Shown: positions 46,620 to 56,846, numbered from the stretch's first letter. The stretch: DNA of 64,000 bases from an uncultured Tenacibaculum sp. (GCF_947499065.1 NZ_CANMMT010000001.1:248001-312000), one strand, 5' to 3'. The notes: generated by a model not told the origin, from the sequence alone. A program made the numbers and translations.

Positions 46620-46653
46620 AAAATAATTTTTAGGCAAGACTAAAAATTATTTT
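46620..46653. promoter_or_regulatory. Candidate MntR operator (34-bp inverted repeat)
   Basis: A perfect 14-bp inverted repeat (AAAATAATTTTTAG / CTAAAAATTATTTT) surrounds a GCAAGA centre. Its core TTTAGGCAAGACTAAA resembles the DtxR/MntR box type. It covers the -33 region of the mntR promoter and abuts the -7 box of the TonB receptor gene, a good place to repress both. Confidence 0.65.
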
Positions 46654-46660
46654 ATATTTG
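46653..46660 (+). promoter_or_regulatory. -7 element of the MntR-linked TonB receptor gene
   Basis: TATATTTG fits TAnnTTTG and shares its first base with the end of the inverted repeat. The start codon is 46 bp downstream. No -33 TTG is present. Confidence 0.5.
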
Positions 46661-46706
46661 CAGAAATTTTATAAATAGACATCGCTAAAAACAATTAATT
46701 AAAACA

Positions 46707-49037
46707 ATGAAAAGGGTAATTTTATTTACGTTCTTGTTTATATCTGCTTTATCTAAAGCTCAAACTATCTCAGGAAAAATAACTACTTCTAAAGGAGAAA
46801 TTCTTCCTTTTGCCAGTATAACTATAAAAAACAGCAACAACGGAACAAATGCTGATGAAAACGGAACTTTCATATTTGAAAATATAAAAAATAAGAAAGT
46901 TACATTAATAGCTTCTTTTAATGGTTTTATTTCTTCTCAAAAACAAATAACTATTTCAAAAACTGAAACTACCGTTATTAATTTTACACTAACTGAACAC
47001 GCCGAATTGTTAGATCAAGTAACGGTAACAGGAACTAGAACAGACAGACGTAGTACTAAAAATCCAGTTATTGTAAATGTTATTAATAGTCAAACTTTAG
47101 CAGATGTACAAGCATGCAATTTATCTGAAGGATTGAAATTTCAAACAGGCTTAAGAGTTGAAACCGACTGCCAAACATGTAATTACACACAATTACGCAT
47201 GAACGGATTATCTGGAGGATATTCTCAAATATTAATTAATGGGCGTCCAATTTTTAGTCCATTAACAGGTTTATATGGTTTAGAACAAGTTCCGACCAAC
47301 ATGATAGACCGTATTGAAATTGTTCGTGGAGGTGGTTCTGCTTTATATGGTTCAAGTGCTATTGGTGGTACGGTAAATGTTATAACCAAAATTCCTAAAA
47401 AAAATGATTATAACATTAGTTATACTTATCAAAATCTTAAAGGAGCTTCAGACCATATTATCGCTGGAAATGCAACTATAGTTAATGAAGAAAAAAATGC
47501 TGGTATTTCATTCTTCATAAATAATAGAGCTCGAGACATTTATGATCATGACGGTGATAATTTCTCTGAATTACCACAATTAAAAAACAATTCCTTTGGT
47601 ACTAATATGTTTTTCTTACCTACGGAAAATCAAAAATTAGAAATTAATTTTAGTAAAATGAACGAATATCGTTATGGAGGTGAAATAATAAAAGGCGCCC
47701 CGCACTTTGCTTTACAATCAGAAGAAAGAACACACGATGTATATGTTGGTAATGTTGATTATCAAATTAATTTTAATGATGATAAAAGTTCATTAATAAC
47801 TTATTTTGCCTCACAATATACTGGCAGAGAGCACTACACTGGAATTCGTCCAGAAATAGGAACAATTGAAGATACCCAGCATTTAGCAAATCCACCTTAT
47901 GGTAATTCAAAAACTACAACTTTTCAAGGAGGAATTCAATTTAACCACAAATTAGAAGACTTCTTAAAGGGTAATAACGTGTTAACTATTGGAAGTGAGT
48001 TTGTTCAGGATGATGTTTTTGACGAAATCAAGGCTTATCAATATGTAGTAGATCAAGTAACAAGAAATTATGGTTTCTTTTTCCAAAGTGATTGGGAAAT
48101 TAATGACAAGTGGAATTTATTAGCGGGCATTCGTTACGATAATCATAAACTAGATGCTTTAAAAAAGGATGGAACCAGAAAACAAATTACTAATAACGTT
48201 GCAAGCCCTCGTATATCTTTATTATTTAGACCTTTTGAAAATTCTCAATTTAGAGCAACTTGGGGAACCGGTTTTAGGGCTCCTCAAGCTTTTGATACTG
48301 ATTTACATATTGCTTTTGCTGGTGGAGGTGTTTCTAGAGTTCAACTTGCTGATAATTTAAAAAGAGAACGTTCAAATAGTTATACTGTTTCTTTTAATTA
48401 CGACAAACCTACTGAACATTATATATATGGTTTTACCATTGAAAGCTTCTATACTCAACTAAATGATGCATTTTACCTAGAGTCTATTGGTACAGATCAA
48501 TTTGGAGAAGTATTTGAAAAAAGAAATGGTGATGGAGCTGTTGTAAAAGGAATTACTTTAGAAACTCGACTAAATTATGATGGAATTTTTCAATTAGACG
48601 CCGGTTTTACCTATCAATCAAGTAAATATAATACAGCTGTAAATAACTCTAATGAACTTACACCTAAAAGAGAATTCTTACGTACACCAGATACTTATGG
48701 GTATGCAACTGCTACATATACACCAAATCAAAAATTTAAAACTGCTTTAAATTTAGTATACACAGGTAAAATGGATGTATTACACCTAGCTTCAGATCAG
48801 AACTTAACTAATGATGAATACTTTAGATCTCCTTCTTTTTTTAATCTAGGAATTAATACTAGTTACAAATTTGAATTAAAAAAGTTAAATACCAATTTGG
48901 AGCTTTCTGCAGGTGTTAAAAACATTTTTGATAGTTACCAAACAAAATTTGATATAGGGAAAGAACGCGACAGTAACTTTATTTACGGTCCTGCAAACCC
49001 CAGAACTTATGTGATTGGTTTTAAGGTATTTAAATAA
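46707..49037 (+). CDS. TonB-dependent outer membrane receptor of the MntR module
   Basis: This 776-residue receptor has a signal peptide (1-18, ending LSKA) and an N-terminal carboxypeptidase-regulatory-like domain (about 20-95, ISGKITTSKGEILPFASITIKN). A plug domain (about 105-235) follows with MNGLSGGYSQILINGRPIFSPLTGLYGLEQVPTNMIDRIEIVRGGGSALYGSSAIGGTVNVITK, then a beta-barrel ending in VFK with a terminal aromatic pattern. The plug contains a CxxC pair (Cys155, Cys158 in ETDCQTCNY), unusual for a simple siderophore plug and a possible metal site. It is divergent from mntR, so it probably takes up a metal or metal chelate. The substrate is inference. Confidence 0.9.
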   Translation: MKRVILFTFLFISALSKAQTISGKITTSKGEILPFASITIKNSNNGTNADENGTFIFENIKNKKVTLIASFNGFISSQKQITISKTETTVINFTLTEHAELLDQVTVTGTRTDRRSTKNPVIVNVINSQTLADVQACNLSEGLKFQTGLRVETDCQTCNYTQLRMNGLSGGYSQILINGRPIFSPLTGLYGLEQVPTNMIDRIEIVRGGGSALYGSSAIGGTVNVITKIPKKNDYNISYTYQNLKGASDHIIAGNATIVNEEKNAGISFFINNRARDIYDHDGDNFSELPQLKNNSFGTNMFFLPTENQKLEINFSKMNEYRYGGEIIKGAPHFALQSEERTHDVYVGNVDYQINFNDDKSSLITYFASQYTGREHYTGIRPEIGTIEDTQHLANPPYGNSKTTTFQGGIQFNHKLEDFLKGNNVLTIGSEFVQDDVFDEIKAYQYVVDQVTRNYGFFFQSDWEINDKWNLLAGIRYDNHKLDALKKDGTRKQITNNVASPRISLLFRPFENSQFRATWGTGFRAPQAFDTDLHIAFAGGGVSRVQLADNLKRERSNSYTVSFNYDKPTEHYIYGFTIESFYTQLNDAFYLESIGTDQFGEVFEKRNGDGAVVKGITLETRLNYDGIFQLDAGFTYQSSKYNTAVNNSNELTPKREFLRTPDTYGYATATYTPNQKFKTALNLVYTGKMDVLHLASDQNLTNDEYFRSPSFFNLGINTSYKFELKKLNTNLELSAGVKNIFDSYQTKFDIGKERDSNFIYGPANPRTYVIGFKVFK

Positions 49038-49059
49038 TTAAAAACTCACATTTCATACA

Positions 49060-49096
49060 AAAAAAGGAAAGCTAATTTTTTAAGCTTTCCTTTTTT
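49060..49096 (+). terminator. Terminator of the MntR-linked TonB receptor gene
   Basis: The stem GGAAAGCT / AGCTTTCC with a 9-nt loop, flanked by A and T runs, begins 23 bp after the stop. Confidence 0.8.
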
Positions 49097-49120
49097 AGTA
49101 ATATAAAATTAATGTCTTCA

Positions 49121-49216
49121 TAACATTACAGTATTCTGTTAACATTTAAGAAACATTCTAATAAAACAAGGATAATTTACATGTAACATTAGCTTTACAA
49201 TCTAGTTTCACATTTG
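49121..49216 (+). promoter_or_regulatory. Phased half-site array upstream of the second TonB receptor gene
   Basis: TAACATT-like half-sites occur at 49140, 49151, 49184 and 49195 (TAACATT, AAACATT, TAACATT, TTACAAT), all in step with an 11-bp period; a further TAACATT is at 49121. A CACATTTG at 49209-49216 is a near -7 box, and the last pair of half-sites overlies the -33 position, as for PhoB-type activators. The regulator is inferred only. Confidence 0.4.
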
Positions 49217-49246
49217 CAGGGTATTTAAAGAACTCAAGTAATTATA

Positions 49247-52063
49247 ATGAAAAAATTAATATTTATTACTCTTTTAAGCCTTTGTAATTTTGCATTTTCT
49301 CAAAGCAAAGGAACTGTATCTGGTACCCTTACAGATAAAGAGATGAATGGAGAAGCATTACCTTTTGCTAATGTTTTTATAAAAGGAACTACTATTGGTG
49401 GAACTACCGATATGGATGGTAAATACACCTTAAATGTTCCTGTAGGAAATCAAACTATCGTATTTAGTTTTGTTGGTTATCAAACAATAGAAAAAGCTAT
49501 TGTAGTTAAAGCTGGAGAAACTATAATTATAAACCAAGAACTAGGAGCTAACGAAGGAGTAACTTTAGACGAAGTAGAAATTAAAGCCACCACAAGTAAA
49601 GATAAAGCAAGTGCTTTATTACTTGATCAGAAAAAAGCTGTAGTTATTAAAGAAAGTATTGGTGCAGAAGAATTATCTTCAAAAGGAATTTCAGATGCTG
49701 CGGGGGCTGTATCTAAAATATCTGGTGTTTCAAAACAAGAAGGTTCAAGCAATGTATATGTTCGTGGTTTAGGTGATCGCTATCTAAACACTACAATGAA
49801 TGGTCTTTCATTACCATCAAATAATATTGCTAAGAAAAACATTGATTTAAATTTATTTCCATCAGATATAATTCAAAATGTATCTATTAGTAAAGCTTAT
49901 TCTTCTAGTTTTTATGGAGATTTTGCTGCTGGTAATATTGATATTTCTTCAAAAGAATATAAAGGAAATGGCTTTGTAGAAGTTAACCTTGGTTCTGGTG
50001 TTAACTCTAGAGCTATGGGAGAAGATTTCCAAAAAAGTGAAGGAACTGGATATTTTGGTTATTACAATAGATTTAAGCACAACCCATATGCTGTAGTACT
50101 TTCTCATGGTGTTGACCCAGTAAGTGCAGGTAGTCCTATTAATAGTTCTATTGGAATCAATGCTGGTAAATCTTTCGATTTTGAAGACGGTTCTAGATTA
50201 AGCCTTTTTGGTACAGCTTCTTTTAGTAGAGCTTTCGAATATAGAGAAGGACCTTTAGTTGATTATTCCAATGTATTTAAAAAGCGTTTTCCTAACGCAA
50301 AAGAATATGCATACAGCACTTCTACAACTGCTATGTTAAGTGCATTATACAGAATTAATAGCGAGCATAAATTAAAATATACATCACTATTCTTAAACAA
50401 CTCAGGTGATGAAGTTGGTTATTACGGATTCAAAGGTTTAGGACAAAACAGAGACGCTTTAAAAGATACTGATAAAGGTTTTTATCAAATGAATGTTCAG
50501 TATAACCAAGATTTAGTTTTTGTAAATCAAATAACTGGTGACCACAGATTTGAAGACAATAAATTAAAATTAACTTGGGGTATTGGTTACAATAATGTTT
50601 TCGCTCACGAACCAGACAGAAAAAGAATTAGTGTAGAAAATTTCCATTATTCATTAGATAATGACCCAAGTACTAATCCTGTATTCTTTACAAATAACTC
50701 ATTTGACAATCAACGTTATTTCCAAAAAATTATTGATGAGGAATTAAACAGTAGAGTAAACTTAACTTATCAAGCATCTGAAAAAGTAGCTTTAAACTTC
50801 GGTTATAACGGAAGAATTAAAGAAAGAGATTTTGAAAACATCAGATATGGTTACGATATTTTAAACAAACAATACGAAATAACTGATGTGAATAATTTTG
50901 ATGCGATATTTAATATTAATAATGCTCAAATATTAAAAAGTCAGACTGGTAAAATTTTCAGATTAGATGTATTTAGAAAAATACCTGGTTATCAAAATAG
51001 TAACATTGCTAGTTTACCAGGTGTAAATGAAAACACATATAACGGTAAATTAAGTGTACATGCAGGTTATGTATCAGCTGAAATAAAAGCAGGTGAAAAA
51101 TGGATAATTGTACCAGGTGTTAGGGTTGAATCTTTTGCTCAAGACATAAAATACAATGTAATAAACATTAACCCAAGTGACCCTGGTTTTAGAAATGCAT
51201 CGGAAACATTTTTCCTACCAAGTTTAAATCTTAAATATTCATTAAATGACGATCAAAACTTACGTTTCAACTTTAGTCAAACAGTTTCTGTTCCAGAATT
51301 TAAAGAAGTTGCTCCATTTATTTATGAAGGTATTGGACAAAGAATTGGTGGTAATCCAGACTTATTAGACAATCCATCTTTCTCAAAGATATTTAATCTT
51401 GACTTGAAATATGAATGGTTTATTTCTAAAGATGAGTTATTATCTGTAGCTGCTTTTGGAAAGCAAATTAATGACCCTGTTAACTTAGTAATAGCAAATA
51501 GTGCTGCTGGTAATCAACGTTATTTTAGAACTGGTGATAAAGCTACAGTTTTAGGAATAGAGTTAGAAGCTCGAAAGAACTTAATAAAAAATGAAGATGA
51601 TGAAACATTAATTTCTGCTGGATTCAACTTTACTTATATGCGTACTAAGCAAGATTTAAAACAAAATATTACAGGAGTTTCTCGTTACAGCACAACATTT
51701 AATAGAGATAGCGACGAGCTTCAAGGAGCTTCACCAATATTAATCAATGCTAACATAAACTATAGCCCAGTAAACTTTAAAAACTATAAACCAATTACTT
51801 CGTTAGTATTTTCATACTTCTCAGACAGAATTGATGCTTTAGGAGCTGGTGCTTTAGGAAATATTATAGAAAAAGGAATACCAACATTAGATTTTATTTG
51901 GAAAAATAAAATTGGTGAAAAATGGGAAGTAAACTTAAGTGCTAAGAATTTACTAGACCCATCAATTAAAAGAATTAGAGAAAATACTTCTATAGGTAAC
52001 GTAGTTCTTTCAGAATACAAAAGAGGAACAAACATTAGCTTAGGTCTTAAATACAAATTTTAA
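49247..52063 (+). CDS. TonB-dependent outer membrane receptor
   Basis: This 938-residue receptor has a signal peptide (1-18, ending FSQ) and a carboxypeptidase-regulatory-like domain (about 22-110, with GTLTDKEMNGEALPFANVFIKGTTIGGTTDMDGKYTL). A plug (about 120-260) carries VYVRGLGDRYLNTTMNGLSLPSNNIAKKNIDLNLFPSDIIQNVSISKAYSSSFYGDFAAGNIDI, followed by a long barrel ending in LGLKYKF. It belongs to the large Bacteroidota receptor type without a SusD partner. The next gene, 31 bp downstream, encodes a beta-helix lipoprotein that probably works with it at the cell surface. The substrate is not readable from sequence. Confidence 0.9.
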   Translation: MKKLIFITLLSLCNFAFSQSKGTVSGTLTDKEMNGEALPFANVFIKGTTIGGTTDMDGKYTLNVPVGNQTIVFSFVGYQTIEKAIVVKAGETIIINQELGANEGVTLDEVEIKATTSKDKASALLLDQKKAVVIKESIGAEELSSKGISDAAGAVSKISGVSKQEGSSNVYVRGLGDRYLNTTMNGLSLPSNNIAKKNIDLNLFPSDIIQNVSISKAYSSSFYGDFAAGNIDISSKEYKGNGFVEVNLGSGVNSRAMGEDFQKSEGTGYFGYYNRFKHNPYAVVLSHGVDPVSAGSPINSSIGINAGKSFDFEDGSRLSLFGTASFSRAFEYREGPLVDYSNVFKKRFPNAKEYAYSTSTTAMLSALYRINSEHKLKYTSLFLNNSGDEVGYYGFKGLGQNRDALKDTDKGFYQMNVQYNQDLVFVNQITGDHRFEDNKLKLTWGIGYNNVFAHEPDRKRISVENFHYSLDNDPSTNPVFFTNNSFDNQRYFQKIIDEELNSRVNLTYQASEKVALNFGYNGRIKERDFENIRYGYDILNKQYEITDVNNFDAIFNINNAQILKSQTGKIFRLDVFRKIPGYQNSNIASLPGVNENTYNGKLSVHAGYVSAEIKAGEKWIIVPGVRVESFAQDIKYNVININPSDPGFRNASETFFLPSLNLKYSLNDDQNLRFNFSQTVSVPEFKEVAPFIYEGIGQRIGGNPDLLDNPSFSKIFNLDLKYEWFISKDELLSVAAFGKQINDPVNLVIANSAAGNQRYFRTGDKATVLGIELEARKNLIKNEDDETLISAGFNFTYMRTKQDLKQNITGVSRYSTTFNRDSDELQGASPILINANINYSPVNFKNYKPITSLVFSYFSDRIDALGAGALGNIIEKGIPTLDFIWKNKIGEKWEVNLSAKNLLDPSIKRIRENTSIGNVVLSEYKRGTNISLGLKYKF

Positions 52064-52094
52064 CAAAACACAACATATCTTAAACTTTAAAACA

Positions 52095-53288
52095 ATGAAA
52101 AATAATTTTTTATTAGGATTAGCTTTAGCTGCTACTTTATTTACTTCATGTGGAGATGATGGTACTGCTGACATCGTTATTAATGATAACAGTACTACAA
52201 ACAACAACGGTGGTGGTAGTTCTACAACTGGTGAAACAGTTGAATTAAAAGGAAACTATTCTTCTGATTTAACTTTAGATTCTTCAAAATCTTACCTTAT
52301 TACTGGACCAACTATTTTTGAAAATGGTACTACTTTAACAATACCAGCTGGTACTGTAGTTAAAGCAGCTGCTACGGGTGCAGATGTTTATTTAGCAATT
52401 GCACAAGGTGCTAAGATTATGGCTGAAGGAACTTCTAGTCAACCAATTATTTTTACTTCTAATGCAAATACACCAAACGCTGGTGACTGGGGTGGATTAA
52501 TTATATTAGGAAAAGCTCCTATCAATTCAGTAGCTGGAGGAACTGCAACTTCTACTTCTGAGATTGCAAGTTTGCCATATGGAGGTAACATCGCTGATGA
52601 TAACTCTGGTACTTTAAGCTATGTAAGAGTTGAATACTCTGGAGGTAAAGCTGATGGTCAATCTGAAAACAATGGATTTTCTTTCTACGGTGTAGGTAAC
52701 AAAACTAAAGTTGAGTACATCCAAATGTTTGAAGGAAAAGATGATGGAGTAGAATTCTTTGGTGGAACAGTAAACGTAGACTATGTTTCTGTTGTAAACG
52801 CTCAAGATGATTCTATCGACTGGACTGAAGGATATACTGGAACTATTACTAATGCTTATGTAAAACATGGTGTTGACCACGATAAAGGTATTGAAGCTGA
52901 TGGTTACAATACTGACATAGGAAACTTATCTAGCCCTAAATATTTTTCTAAGCCTACTGTAAATAATTTAACTATTGAAGGATTAGGCTCTGGTACAGGG
53001 AATGAAGCTATCCGTTTAAGAGCAGGTACACAAGGTATTTTTACTAACGTTTTATTAGTTGGTTTTGCTGAAGGATTTGACTTAGATGGTGATGCTACTG
53101 ATAACCCAACTGGTGCTGGTGTAACTTCTGGTGATTTAAAAGCAAATGACGTTAAATTTGATAACGTTACTACTAAAATGAAAAACGATACAGGGGTTAG
53201 CTTTACAATGGCTGATTTCTTAACTGAAAATGCTGCTTCTGCTGGTACAGACTATGCTACTTGGGGAGCTAACTGGACAAGAAAATAA
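52095..53288 (+). CDS. Surface lipoprotein with right-handed beta-helix pattern
   Basis: This 397-residue lipoprotein has lipobox FTSC (Cys19) followed by an Asp/Gly/Thr-rich linker, which suggests export to the outer surface. The rest shows a repeated strand pattern typical of parallel beta-helix proteins: LTIPAGTVVKAAATGADVYLAIAQGAKIMAEGTSSQPIIFTS, GDWGGLIILGKAP, LSYVRVEYSGGKADGQSENNGFSFYGVGNKTKVEYIQMFEGKDDGVEFFGGTVNVDYVSVVNAQDDSIDW. Related proteins are widespread in Bacteroidota and are often misannotated as multidrug transporters, which does not fit a lipoprotein without membrane helices. It pairs with the upstream TonB receptor and ends at a terminator. Confidence 0.83.
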   Translation: MKNNFLLGLALAATLFTSCGDDGTADIVINDNSTTNNNGGGSSTTGETVELKGNYSSDLTLDSSKSYLITGPTIFENGTTLTIPAGTVVKAAATGADVYLAIAQGAKIMAEGTSSQPIIFTSNANTPNAGDWGGLIILGKAPINSVAGGTATSTSEIASLPYGGNIADDNSGTLSYVRVEYSGGKADGQSENNGFSFYGVGNKTKVEYIQMFEGKDDGVEFFGGTVNVDYVSVVNAQDDSIDWTEGYTGTITNAYVKHGVDHDKGIEADGYNTDIGNLSSPKYFSKPTVNNLTIEGLGSGTGNEAIRLRAGTQGIFTNVLLVGFAEGFDLDGDATDNPTGAGVTSGDLKANDVKFDNVTTKMKNDTGVSFTMADFLTENAASAGTDYATWGANWTRK

Positions 53289-53310
53289 TATATTCTTTAC
53301 CCTCTAAAAT

Positions 53311-53341
53311 AAAAAAGCCGAGCTAATGCTCGGTTTTTTTT
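53311..53341. terminator. Bidirectional terminator after the beta-helix lipoprotein gene
   Basis: The stem CCGAGC / GCTCGG with a TAAT loop, flanked by six A and eight T residues, sits between convergent genes. Confidence 0.9.
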
Positions 53342-53753
53342 ATTCATTTATTTTAATAAAACTATATAATAAATCTTCTAGTTTTTTTAATTCTATCGGT
53401 GGATTTCCTGCATCAAATGTTGAAGAACTATATTCTTTCTTTCCTATTTCAATAATAAAACTTGCTATCAAAGCTCCATCACTATGTCTTCTATTAGTTG
53501 GTGATTTTAGCGCTTCTATCTCATTTAAATTGATTTTCTTCACCAACCTTTCTAATTTGCTAACTTCTTCTTCAGAAAGCTTAAACACCAGTTCTTTCCC
53601 GTTCTTTTGATACTTAATTGTATTTTCTTCAACTCTTATTTCAATAGCAGTTCCTCTAGTATGAGCTTTATAAATTATTTTATTAAATTTTTGAGCAGAA
53701 CAATTAGTAATAATCATAACAAAAAACAATGTTATTAGTTTCAGATATTTCAT
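53340..53753 (-). CDS. Small lipoprotein of unknown function
   Basis: This 137-residue protein has a lipoprotein signal (lipobox ITNC, Cys18), followed by a beta-rich domain with TRGTAIEIRVEENTIKYQKNGKELVFKLSEEEVSKLERLVKKINLNEIEALKSPTNRRHSDGA. I do not recognise a named family. The overall look is that of small flavobacterial lipoproteins found once per genome. It is a monocistron between convergent terminators, and no neighbour gives a clue to its role. Confidence 0.72.
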   Translation of the reverse strand: MKYLKLITLFFVMIITNCSAQKFNKIIYKAHTRGTAIEIRVEENTIKYQKNGKELVFKLSEEEVSKLERLVKKINLNEIEALKSPTNRRHSDGALIASFIIEIGKKEYSSSTFDAGNPPIELKKLEDLLYSFIKINE

Positions 53754-53780
53754 TTATCAAGTTTAAAATTTCTTCAATAT

Positions 53781-53813
53781 AAAAAAGGCATCTCACATGA
53801 GATGCCTTTTTTA
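53781..53813 (-). terminator. Terminator of the rimP-nusA-infB operon
   Basis: The stem GGCATCTC / GAGATGCC with an ACAT loop has T-runs of six on both strands and lies 23 bp after the infB stop. Confidence 0.9.
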
Positions 53814-53835
53814 TATTGAATTAAATAAGTAAATA

Positions 53836-56718
53836 TTATTTAAGCTTTTTTCTTACTGCAATTTCAGTATAAGCTTCTATAGTATCACCTTCTTTAATAT
53901 CGTTGTATCCTTTAATTTGAAGACCACAATCGTATCCTTTAGTTACTTCTTTAACATCATCTTTAAAACGCTTTAATGAAGTTAATACACCATCGTGAAC
54001 TACAATTCCATCTCTAATAATACGAACTTTAGAATCTCTAGTTATCTTACCATTCATTACCATACATCCAGCAATGTTACCAACCTTAGAAATCTTATAA
54101 ACTTCTCTAATTTCAACATTACCAAGAACCTCTTCTTTCATTTCTGGCGATAACATTCCTTCCATTGCATCTTTCAAGTCGTTGATAGCATCGTATATAA
54201 TAGAATATGTTCTAATATCAACTTCTTCTCTATCTGCTACTATACGTGCATTACCTTGTGGACGTACGTTAAATCCTACAATAATTGCATCAGAGGCTGT
54301 TGCTAATAATACGTCAGACTCGGTAATTGCTCCAACTCCTTTGTGTAAGATATTAACTTGAATTTCTTCCGTAGATAATTTTTGGAATGAATCTGTTAAT
54401 GCTTCTACTGATCCATCAACATCTCCTTTTAAGATAATATTTAATTCTTTAAAGTCTCCTAATGCAATACGACGACCAATTTCTGCTAATGTTAAAGTCT
54501 TTTGAGTTCTTACAGATTGCTCTCGTTGTAATTGAGAACGTTTTGCTGCTATTTGTTTAGCCTCACGTTCGTCTTCAAATACATTAAACTTATCACCTGC
54601 TTGAGGAGCTCCATCTAATCCTAAAATTGATACTGGAGTAGAAGGACCAGCTTCTTTTACTTTATTTCCTTTATCGTCAAACATAGCTCTTACTTTACCA
54701 CTATGTTTACCTGCTAAGATATAATCACCAATTTTTAATGTACCAGCTTGTACTAATATTGTTGACACATATCCTCTTCCTTTATCTAATAATGCTTCTA
54801 CAACAGCTCCAGATGCATTCTTATTAGGATTAGCTTTTAACTCTAATACCTCCGCTTCTAATAATACTTTTTCTAATAATTCTTCAACTCCTTGACCTGT
54901 TTTAGCAGATATCTCTTGAGATTGAATATTACCTCCCCAATCTTCTACTAATAAATTCATAGAAGAAAGTTGTGTTTTAATATTATCTGGGTTTGCATTT
55001 GGCTTATCAATCTTATTGATTGCAAAAATGATTGGAACACCAGCTGCTTGTGCGTGAGATATAGCCTCTTTTGTTTGCGGCATCACATCATCATCAGCAG
55101 CAACTACGATAATTACTAAATCTGTTACCTGAGCTCCACGAGCACGCATTGCTGTAAAGGCCTCGTGACCTGGTGTATCTAAAAATGCTATTTTTTGATC
55201 TCCTACATTTACGGCATAAGCACCAATATGTTGTGTAATTCCTCCAGATTCTCCTTCAATTACATTTGCTTTACGAATGTAATCTAACAACGAAGTTTTA
55301 CCGTGATCTACGTGTCCCATTACTGTAATAATTGGTGCACGAGTTTCTAAATCTTCTGGTTTATCTTCAACTTCTGTTATAGACTCCTCTACTTCGGCTC
55401 CAACAAACTCAACTGTATAATTAAATTCCTCAGCAACTATTGATAATGTTTCAGCATCTAAACGTTGATTCATTGTTACCATCATTCCTAACATCATACA
55501 TGAAGAGATAATGTTAGTTACTGGAACATCCATCATTGTAGCAACCTCACTAACAGTAACAAATTCTGTTACTTTTAAGATTTTGCTTTCTGCTTGTGCT
55601 GCTTGTAAATCTGCTTCCGATTGTTCACGGTGAGCATCTCTTTTATTTCTACGATATTTAGCAGCCTTACCTTTTTTAGATTTACCTTGAAGTCTTTCTA
55701 AAGTTTCACGTACTTGTTTTTGTACTTCTGCTTCTGTAGGTTCTTCTTTTTTAACAACAGGTCTTTGTCCACCTCTACCTCTAAATCCTTGACGGTTTCC
55801 ACCTCGGTTTCCACCACCTCGGTTTTGACCTCCTCGGTTTTGGCCTCCTTTATTTTGCCCTGGTTTAGCTGAGTTTCCAGTTCCTGGTGCTCCTGGCTTA
55901 CTAATTCTTTTACGTTTCTTTTTATCTCCGTCAGTTTTCGCTTCTGGTTTCTTTTTCTTAGGTCTTTCAAATTGTTTTAAATCAATTTTTTGACCTGTAA
56001 TTTTAGGACCATCAAGCTTTTTGTACTGAGTTTTAATTTTCTCAGCATTTTCAGGAGTAATTTCAACAGGCTTTTCTGCTTTTACTTCCTCTTTTTTTGT
56101 TTCCACAACCTTCTTAGGAGTCTCTTTAATTTCGACTTTTTTAGGTGCTTCAGTTTTTACTACTTCAGGTTTCACTATCTTAGGTTTTTCAACCTTTACA
56201 GGCTTCTCTTTCTTTTCCTCAACCTTTATTGCTGGTTTTTCAACTTTTGGGGCTTCTTGAATAGGAGTTTCCTTTTTAGGTTCTTTTTTTACCTCTTTTA
56301 CCTCTTTAGGTTCTTCAACCTTCTTAGGTTCTTCTTTTTTAGCTTCAACCGCTTTACCAGTCTTTACATCAATCTTACCTACAGTCTTAAGCTCTAATTT
56401 TTCAGCTTTGGCTTTTAAAACTTCTTGTTTTTTAGCTTCGTCTTCTAATCTTTTCTTCTCTTGCTCTACTTCTAATTGCTGACGAATAGCTTCTTTTTCT
56501 TTACGCTTTTCTTCGCTCACTTCTTTAGAGGCTACTTTCTTTGATTTATCTGTTTTGAATCCATCAAATAATATTTGATACTCCTTATCAGAAATTTTAG
56601 TAGTAGGACGTGCTTCTATCTCATGACCATTTTTAGCCAAGTGTTCTACAGCTCTATCTAAAGAAATATTTAATTCTCTTAATACTTTATTAAGTCTTAA
56701 TTTGTTGCCTTCAGCCAT
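53836..56718 (-). CDS. infB: Translation initiation factor IF-2
   Basis: IF-2 is the GTPase that recruits initiator tRNA to the 30S subunit. The 960-residue protein has an IF2_N domain at its start ([28 protein letters not shown]) and a long Lys/Glu/Pro/Val linker (about 70-330) ending in a Gly/Arg/Asn-rich RGG-like patch. A second IF2_N-like segment (about 370-430) follows. The GTPase core has [14 protein letters not shown] (G1), [11 protein letters not shown] (G3) and [10 protein letters not shown] (G4), followed by domains II to IV. It is the third gene of the rimP-nusA-infB operon, after a 128-bp spacer behind nusA. Confidence 0.97.
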   Translation of the reverse strand: MAEGNKLRLNKVLRELNISLDRAVEHLAKNGHEIEARPTTKISDKEYQILFDGFKTDKSKKVASKEVSEEKRKEKEAIRQQLEVEQEKKRLEDEAKKQEVLKAKAEKLELKTVGKIDVKTGKAVEAKKEEPKKVEEPKEVKEVKKEPKKETPIQEAPKVEKPAIKVEEKKEKPVKVEKPKIVKPEVVKTEAPKKVEIKETPKKVVETKKEEVKAEKPVEITPENAEKIKTQYKKLDGPKITGQKIDLKQFERPKKKKPEAKTDGDKKKRKRISKPGAPGTGNSAKPGQNKGGQNRGGQNRGGGNRGGNRQGFRGRGGQRPVVKKEEPTEAEVQKQVRETLERLQGKSKKGKAAKYRRNKRDAHREQSEADLQAAQAESKILKVTEFVTVSEVATMMDVPVTNIISSCMMLGMMVTMNQRLDAETLSIVAEEFNYTVEFVGAEVEESITEVEDKPEDLETRAPIITVMGHVDHGKTSLLDYIRKANVIEGESGGITQHIGAYAVNVGDQKIAFLDTPGHEAFTAMRARGAQVTDLVIIVVAADDDVMPQTKEAISHAQAAGVPIIFAINKIDKPNANPDNIKTQLSSMNLLVEDWGGNIQSQEISAKTGQGVEELLEKVLLEAEVLELKANPNKNASGAVVEALLDKGRGYVSTILVQAGTLKIGDYILAGKHSGKVRAMFDDKGNKVKEAGPSTPVSILGLDGAPQAGDKFNVFEDEREAKQIAAKRSQLQREQSVRTQKTLTLAEIGRRIALGDFKELNIILKGDVDGSVEALTDSFQKLSTEEIQVNILHKGVGAITESDVLLATASDAIIVGFNVRPQGNARIVADREEVDIRTYSIIYDAINDLKDAMEGMLSPEMKEEVLGNVEIREVYKISKVGNIAGCMVMNGKITRDSKVRIIRDGIVVHDGVLTSLKRFKDDVKEVTKGYDCGLQIKGYNDIKEGDTIEAYTEIAVRKKLK

Positions 56719-56846
56719 AAATTATTTTATACTTTATATTCAAAAAACACACTTTATACATGGTATAGTTATGTTCTTTTTCTTTGTTTGTCAGATTTTA
56801 TATTGATTCCAATCAATTTCGTTGGAGACTGACTTCCATTATTAAT

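Noticed and set aside
55990..56397. 135-residue plus-strand frame full of Phe and Leu
   Set aside because: It is the reverse of the Lys/Glu-rich IF-2 linker and not a real membrane protein.
56719..56846. 128-bp nusA-infB spacer with a 7-bp inverted repeat ATTGATT/AATCAAT
   Set aside because: AT-rich, no T-tract after it and no known element recognised; too weak to call.
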